In this document: in pieces, positions 59,508 to 64,000 of the stretch | Numbering within the stretch: the stretch's first letter is position 1 | Layout of the letters: each line of letters starts with the position of its first letter | DNA from: CBDBGD01 sp965205235 | GTDB lineage: Bacteria > Chloroflexota > Dehalococcoidia > Lucifugimonadales > UBA1127 | Direction: 5' to 3' | Assembly: GCA_965205235.1 (NCBI GenBank) | Contig: CBDBGD010000007.1 | Span: 434,001 to 498,000, forward strand | Length of the DNA: 64,000 nt | Notes under the pieces: generated by a model | The model's database searches: none | What the model was told of the DNA's origin: nothing | What the model saw: the letters and a program-made list of their open reading frames with translations, nothing else | Made by a program: the position numbers and the translations under genes

Positions 59508-60403
59508 CCTCGCGGCAGCCCCATCTGGTCCAGCAGCGCGTGCAGGGTGGGCAGCGTCGGCTCGTAGACCGGGTTGGGCTGCCCGCCGCCGTCGGTCACG
59601 CCGCGCTCCGTCCAGCCGTCGATGAGCTCCTTCTCTTCGTCGGGCGTGATGAGCAGGTTGCAGTTCGACAGCACGGAGAGGGCCGCCACCACAGCGTAGG
59701 CGCCGCCGTTGCAGGAGCCGCCGTAGACCAGGTGGCTCACCCGCGTCGCGCAGGCGTTGGCCCCCAGCGGAGGGTCGATCATGTCCTGGTACGCAGCGAT
59801 GTTGCCGCCGCCGATCTCGTTGCCCCGGTCGATGATGCCGATGGTCGCCGGGTGCTCGAACAGGTAGTCGTGCTTGGCGATGAAGTTCGACAGGTCCCAG
59901 CCCCGGGAGTTCTGGTACTGGCCCGTGACGGTGATGCCCGGCCGCTCCGTGGCGACGACCACCGTGGGGCGCTTCTCCGCCAGCAGCTTCTGGGCGAAGG
60001 CCCGGCTCTCCTCGTGGCCGACGATGGGGTAGTCCACCACGTCGTCGGCGCCGGGTAGGTCGATGAAGGGGATCATGCAGTACCGATCGACCACGTACGT
60101 GGCCCGGGAGCCCAGCTTCTCCAACGCCATGCCCAGGGCGTAGGCGCCTGCGGGGCCGTCGGCCTCCGTGGTGCCGCCCTGCACCGGCTGCTCGAAGGGC
60201 TGGGCCTGGAAGAAGCCCGTGCTGATAAGCACCCGGCCCGGCCGCTCCAAGAGGAGGCGCGCGGCCTCCATGCAGAAGTCGACCGGCACCTTGCTGCGAA
60301 GGAGAGGATGGTTCAGCCGGTGCGTGTAGTAGCGATCATCCCCCTGGGGCGGACGGCTCAGGTCGGCGCGACGCGACAGCGTAATCTCCTCGATCGCGCC
60401 CAT
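59504..60403 (-). CDS. DUF4392 protein (D-glutamate cyclase-like)
   Basis: A 299-residue protein with the family blocks RVLISTGFFQAQPFEQPV, GGTTEADGPAGAYALGMAL and GIIDRGNEIGGGNIAAYQDM; the latter GNEIG-G-N pattern is the hallmark. The characterised member is D-glutamate cyclase of mitochondria, converting D-Glu to 5-oxo-D-proline. Next to a D-cysteine-desulfhydrase-like enzyme it hints at D-amino acid use. Confidence 0.88.
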   Translation of the reverse strand: MGAIEEITLSRRADLSRPPQGDDRYYTHRLNHPLLRSKVPVDFCMEAARLLLERPGRVLISTGFFQAQPFEQPVQGGTTEADGPAGAYALGMALEKLGSRATYVVDRYCMIPFIDLPGADDVVDYPIVGHEESRAFAQKLLAEKRPTVVVATERPGITVTGQYQNSRGWDLSNFIAKHDYLFEHPATIGIIDRGNEIGGGNIAAYQDMIDPPLGANACATRVSHLVYGGSCNGGAYAVVAALSVLSNCNLLITPDEEKELIDGWTERGVTDGGGQPNPVYEPTLPTLHALLDQMGLPRG

Positions 60404-60447
60404 GCGCCACCTCCCTGCCCGGGCCCGCTACGTCCGCTAGCGCCCCC

Positions 60448-61596
60448 CTAGCCCTCGATGCGCGAGCCGAAGAGTGCGACCGGGTTGTCCCACAGGATCT
60501 TGCGCTTGCTCTCCTCCGATATCGGCTGGTCCAAGAGGTCCGGCAGCGCCTTGTCGGGGTCCGGTGCGTCCGAGTGCGGGTAGTCCGTGTTCCAGATCAG
60601 CCGGTCGTTGCCCAGGATGTCGATCACGGCCGACAGTCCAAGCTCGTCCCCGTCGCACGCCACGAATACCTGGCGGGCGAAGTACTCGCTGGGCTTCATC
60701 TTCATCGTGTCGTCCTGGTAGAAGACCGACTGACGGCCCACGGCGTGGTCGTCCAGGCGGCCCATCCAGAACGGCAGCCATCCGGCGTTGCCCTCCAGGA
60801 AGCTCACCCGCAGGTCCGGGTGCTTCTCCAGGATGCCGGTGTATATCAGGTGCCCCATGGAGATCATGTTCTCGACGGGGAAGCCGATGACGTGCTGCAG
60901 GGCGAACAGCGCGCCGGGGATGCCCCCGTAGCGGCTGCTGGAGTGCGGCGAGCCGCTGGTCACGCCGTGGAAGGCCACGGGCACGTCCAGGTCCGTCACC
61001 GTGTGCCAGAAGCGGTCGTAGTCAGAGTCGTGCCAGGAGGTGCCCTCGCGGGCCTTGGGCATGAGCACCGTCACGGCGCCAAGCTCCGTCACCGCGCGCC
61101 GGGTCTCGAGCTCGGCGCGCTCCAGGTCGTAGGAGGGAAGGGCGACGACCATCTTGAGCTTTTCGGCGTCCGTGCTGCAGAAGTCGTGGGCCCAGTTGTG
61201 GTAGGCCCTGACGAGCGCCCACATCAGGTCCGGGTCCCTGCCCTCCTGCTTGATGGGGGCGGAGCCGATGCCGGGGATGCAGACCATCTTGTCCCAGCCG
61301 TAGCGCGCCATGTCGATCAGGCGGCTCTCCGCGCTCCACCAGGCGTCATAGGCCTGGTTGTACTTGGCCGGCATGTGCTCGTACATGCGCTCCGGGCGCC
61401 ACTTCCACACCGAGTTGGGCAGGCCCTCTGCGGGGAAGAGCTCGCTGGGCTCGTAGAGGTAGTAGATGCGGTGCATGGTCTCCTTGACGATGGGCCGCCG
61501 GTCGTAGAAGGCGGGCTCAACGTACTTGTCCCACAGGTCCGCGGGCTCCTGCATGTGGGCGTCCGCGTCCACCACTCTAAATCCGTTTATCATCAC
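60448..61596 (-). CDS. Amidohydrolase family 2 (metal-dependent TIM barrel)
   Basis: A 382-residue relative of the enzyme at 38224-39435. It starts FRVVDADAHMQEPADLWDK with a full D-x-H metal motif and has NTDYPHSDAPDPDKAL near the end. Both share SEYxxRQ and the GNDRLIW/GVDNLMW strand before DYPH. Substrate unknown; ACMSD-like decarboxylases and resorcylate decarboxylases are relatives. It precedes a long gene-poor stretch. Confidence 0.87.
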   Translation of the reverse strand: MMINGFRVVDADAHMQEPADLWDKYVEPAFYDRRPIVKETMHRIYYLYEPSELFPAEGLPNSVWKWRPERMYEHMPAKYNQAYDAWWSAESRLIDMARYGWDKMVCIPGIGSAPIKQEGRDPDLMWALVRAYHNWAHDFCSTDAEKLKMVVALPSYDLERAELETRRAVTELGAVTVLMPKAREGTSWHDSDYDRFWHTVTDLDVPVAFHGVTSGSPHSSSRYGGIPGALFALQHVIGFPVENMISMGHLIYTGILEKHPDLRVSFLEGNAGWLPFWMGRLDDHAVGRQSVFYQDDTMKMKPSEYFARQVFVACDGDELGLSAVIDILGNDRLIWNTDYPHSDAPDPDKALPDLLDQPISEESKRKILWDNPVALFGSRIEG

Positions 61597-62461
61597 ACCA
61601 CTCCTGTACGCCTAGTTGGCGCGATTATAGGCACGACGAGGGCAGGGTTTCAACCCACGAGCAGGGCTGCGCTGTGAGATTGCATTGCATTGAATTGTGT
61701 TCGGGCGTTTTTTCCGGCTCCTCCGTGCCTGGGAGCTCGCGGCGAAGGGTTGAAACAGCTTTGCGGTTGAATCGCGGTTGTTGCGCGGTGGGATGGGGCG
61801 CAGGTTGGAATTGTCCTTTTGCTTTGCCGTGGGAGAGGGGGGCCAGCTTGGAGGTTGTTTCGCAGTCGCGGGATTGAGTCGTCGGCGGCAGATAGGAGAC
61901 AAACGCCGCTCGGAACAACCGCGGAACAAGGTCCAGATAGGGGAATGGGCCGAAAAAGGGGGGTGTGAAACAACCTCCAGGCAGGGGCGGCCAGCCGGCC
62001 CTCCGTAGAGGAGAACCTGGCCAGGTTTGGCGACGTTGGTTGGGCCCACCCGCCCGCCCTCGGGTGTTTTCTTTGGGGGCCTGCGGCCCCCATGCCCCCG
62101 CTGGGGGCACACGGCCTGGCCATCGGGTTGGGGCGTTGGCCGATGTGACGGCGGGGGTTGCCGTCCGGCTGCGCCGGACACCCCTCACCCGCCGGCAGGG
62201 CGCGCCCTGCACCCTCAGCGGGGGCGTGGTTCGACAGGCTCACCACGAACGGGTCGGGGTTCAGGGTGAGCGGGATATGCGCGTGGGTGGGCATGGGGGT
62301 AGGGTAGGGGATAAGGGGGTGAGGGGATAGGGGCAGATGGCAGCGGGGGGCGGGCGGAGGGACCTAGTGGTCACGACACAAGCACTTCTAGCACAAGAAA
62401 GGCCAGCACTAGCAAGAAGAATACGCCGCCAATGGCCCTGATAGCCTGCCACGGCACCCCA
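61597..62461. other. 865-bp gene-poor stretch with inverted and REP-like repeats
   Basis: Overlapping low-complexity frames on the minus strand look spurious (Pro/Arg-rich and mutually overlapping). Two features stand out: a 12-bp inverted repeat, GGAGGTTGTTTC at 61850-61861 and its complement at 61966-61977; and a REP-like unit GTGGTTCGACAGGCTCACC (about 62,226-62,252), also seen near 36.6 kb. A GGGGGCC-rich palindrome lies around 62,075-62,105. No gene is convincing here. Confidence 0.5.
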
Positions 62462-63046
62462 CTACTCCACCCACCTCCAGGCAGCTGGTATGTCGTCGTG
62501 GTACTTCAGGTCGAAGTCTCTCCTCCTCTCCAAAGGCCTATCCCAGTTGGAGAAAGTGTGGGCGAGGAACAGCAGCAGCGGGGCAGCGATGACTATGGCT
62601 AGCAGGAATCTACCCGGGGTTGCGCTGGCGAAGGGAGCGTCCACGCACTTCCAGGCAGCTCGTATGTCGTCGTGGTACTTCGGGTCGAAGTCTCTTGTCC
62701 CCTCCAAAGGCTTATCCCAGATGGAGAAAATGCGGGTAATCGCGTCCACGGCATTGATCCTGGCGCTGTCGTCCAGGTCCTCCGAGGGCGTGGCCCAGGT
62801 GAGCACCTGCCATGGCAGCTCTGGCATATGAAACCTTGCGGCGATGAAGCGGTAGGCCCCATCGTCGTTATTGCCCACCACGTAGACGTCGGTCAGCCTC
62901 TCGTCCTCGTCCACCGTTCCATCTGAAAGATGGGAGGCGAGGGCAGGCGGCGCAGGGATGCACTTGTGCGCCGGGTGCGGCCTGCGGTCGCACGGTGGGA
63001 GGAGCAGCAGCCCCGCCAGCGCAATGAGCAGGCAGGCCTTGGCCAT
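62462..63046 (-). CDS. Secreted/membrane protein with an internal duplication
   Basis: A 194-residue protein of no known family: an N-terminal signal (ACLLIALAGLLLLPPCD, possibly a lipobox Cys), a mixed middle, then a 30-residue unit (IWDKPLEGTRDFDPKYHDDI, RAAWKCV), a transmembrane helix (LLAIVIAAPLLLFLAHTF) and a second copy of the unit (NWDRPLERRRDFDLKYHDDI, PAAWRWV). The DNA copies, 62477-62555 and 62651-62729, are 174 bp apart and nearly identical, so the duplication is recent and in frame. Last gene of a small operon. Confidence 0.65.
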   Translation of the reverse strand: MAKACLLIALAGLLLLPPCDRRPHPAHKCIPAPPALASHLSDGTVDEDERLTDVYVVGNNDDGAYRFIAARFHMPELPWQVLTWATPSEDLDDSARINAVDAITRIFSIWDKPLEGTRDFDPKYHDDIRAAWKCVDAPFASATPGRFLLAIVIAAPLLLFLAHTFSNWDRPLERRRDFDLKYHDDIPAAWRWVE

Positions 63047-63116
63047 CGCTTCCTCCTTTGCACTCCTACCTCATGGTGACGCCGTGCTTGGGCCATAGTG
63101 CTCCTCGACGATACGA

Positions 63117-63239
63117 TCAACTTCGGCGGCTTTTAGCGATGGCGGCAATGGTGAGCAACAAAGCGTACCCGACCCAGAACCACCATTTCAGCAATAGCCA
63201 TGTGAGGCCCATCAACATGATGTTTGCGACAAAGTCCAT
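63117..63239 (-). CDS. 40-residue membrane peptide
   Basis: A short frame encoding a Trp/Leu-rich hydrophobic span (LMGLTWLLLKWWFWVGYALL) and a basic end (AKSRRS). It starts 14 bp after the stop of the antitoxin-like gene (63254) and lies 70 bp before the duplication protein, all on the minus strand. No clear Shine-Dalgarno site, so translation may be coupled or it may not be expressed. Composition is typical of a single-helix membrane peptide. Confidence 0.5.
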   Translation of the reverse strand: MDFVANIMLMGLTWLLLKWWFWVGYALLLTIAAIAKSRRS

Positions 63240-63253
63240 GAGGCCAGACGCCG

Positions 63254-63559
63254 CTACTCTTGCGGCTGCTCGGACGCCTCGATGCGCATCCGCAAGCCCA
63301 AGGCACCCATGATCTTCACGACCGTGGCAAAGGACGGGAACCCGTCCTCCGACAGCGCCCGGTAAAGCCCCGACCGGTCGAGTCCGGCGTCACGCGCAAG
63401 CCTGCTCATGTTCCGAGCCCTGGCGATGTCATTCAAGGCGGCGCGGACCATGCTGCCGTCGCCGGGGTCTTCCTCCGCACACACCTCGAGATACAGCCGC
63501 GCACGCTCCTTGGTGGTGATGTACTCGGCTGCATCAAACTCGGTCAGTTTCGCGGGCAT
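63254..63559 (-). CDS. HigA-like addiction-module antidote protein (orphan)
   Basis: A 101-residue protein resembling the putative addiction-module antidote family (TIGR02684): an N-terminal TEFDAAEYITTKERARLYLE and a C-terminal HTH, MSRLARDAGLDRSGLYRALS followed by GFPSFATVVKIMGALGLRM. Its usual partner is a RelE/ParE-like toxin encoded just upstream; here the upstream neighbour is tRNA-Phe, so no toxin is present. It may regulate the two small genes downstream. Confidence 0.8.
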   Translation of the reverse strand: MPAKLTEFDAAEYITTKERARLYLEVCAEEDPGDGSMVRAALNDIARARNMSRLARDAGLDRSGLYRALSEDGFPSFATVVKIMGALGLRMRIEASEQPQE

Positions 63560-63617
63560 ACTACTCCCTTCGACCCGCCCACGCGGGGCGCGGCGGTAGG
63601 GCCTGCGCTGGAGGGGG

Positions 63618-63692
<75 letters not shown>

Positions 63693-63813
63693 GTGCAGAA
63701 CTCAATCGTAGCCATGGCCCGCCAAGGGTGTCAAGCTGGCGTAGCGCAGACGCAACCCGTGTGCGCCGGGACCGCGCCCGGTCCTGTGGAGTCGGTGAGG
63801 AAGGCTTCCGGGG

Positions 63814-63936
63814 CTACTTGTTCATGGAGTTGCCGAGGCTGGTCAGGAGGCTGAGCACTCCAACGGAGACCAGCAGAGCGCCAATGGCAACGGTAAGCCC
63901 GGAGAATGCCCCGATCAGAACAGCAGCGTCCGTCAT
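63814..63936 (-). CDS. 40-residue hydrophobic membrane peptide
   Basis: A frame with ATG at 63936 preceded by GAGGAGGTTCGGG, a good Shine-Dalgarno site. The product is one hydrophobic span (AVLIGAFSGLTVAIGALLVS, VGVLSLLTSLG) ending NSMNK. It resembles small single-helix peptides by composition only. Too short for routine detection; the Shine-Dalgarno site makes it more credible than the peptide at 63117. Confidence 0.55.
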   Translation of the reverse strand: MTDAAVLIGAFSGLTVAIGALLVSVGVLSLLTSLGNSMNK

Positions 63937-64000
63937 CCCGAACCTCCTCCTCGCTCTTCCGGTGCAGGCCGGTCAGTTTTGGCCTCCACCGCCGGTCGTG

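Noticed and set aside
61612..62294. Three overlapping minus-strand frames of about 190-214 codons
   Set aside because: They overlap each other in different frames, are Pro/Arg-rich and lack domains or Shine-Dalgarno sites.

Overview
The window looks like a GC-rich chromosomal segment of an uncultured Chloroflexota, most likely a Dehalococcoidia/SAR202-type bacterium. This is an inference from gene content: paired TIM-barrel amidohydrolases, a DUF5679 zinc-ribbon mini-protein, a DUF4392 protein, plant-like leucine-rich repeats next to a lipoprotein, split sulfopyruvate-decarboxylase-like subunits and many small acetyltransferases. No rRNA is present; the only tRNA is tRNA-Phe(GAA) near the right end.

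Region 1 (about 1-23,080) is an accessory defence island. It opens with a transposase remnant, then a two-gene operon holding an IrrE-like protein that has lost its zinc motif. Next comes a complete type I-C CRISPR-Cas locus: a 36-repeat, 35-spacer array at 2265-4860 and cas3-cas5-cas8c-cas7-cas4-cas1-cas2, all on the minus strand. Then follow a lipoprotein with a broken leucine-rich-repeat tail, a GIY-YIG nuclease, a frameshifted HTH gene, an NgoMIV-like type II restriction-modification operon, a decayed transposase and an AIPR abortive-infection protein. The island ends at a relict C-terminus of a peptide ABC permease, which may mark the insertion scar.

Region 2 (about 23.2-41.9 kb) is metabolic: DUF3224, a solute-binding lipoprotein, cytochrome c coupled to phosphoenolpyruvate synthase, peptidase E, a MetE-like methyltransferase, OsmC, a Nudix/kinase/HAD/kinase series, a peptide ABC transporter (binding protein plus two permeases, no ATPase gene here), an isochorismatase-like hydrolase, a catalytically atypical SDR, an amidohydrolase and an EamA exporter.

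Region 3 (about 41.9-53.4 kb) is rich in modifying enzymes. An SRAP gene leads a six-gene run whose first five genes overlap by 4 bp each. Seven GNAT domains in six genes, three methyltransferase/hydrolase genes, HIT, a frameshifted histidine phosphatase and a YbaK-type deacylase lie in this region.

Region 4 (about 53.4-64 kb) has a NYN nuclease, ComD/ComE-like TPP subunits, a serine beta-lactamase-fold hydrolase, an aldo/keto reductase, DUF5679, an alpha/beta hydrolase, a PLP enzyme beside a D-glutamate-cyclase-like protein, a second amidohydrolase, an 865-bp non-coding stretch, and a small operon of an orphan HigA-like antitoxin, a 40-residue membrane peptide and a protein with a recent internal duplication. 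A second 40-residue membrane peptide lies at the right edge.
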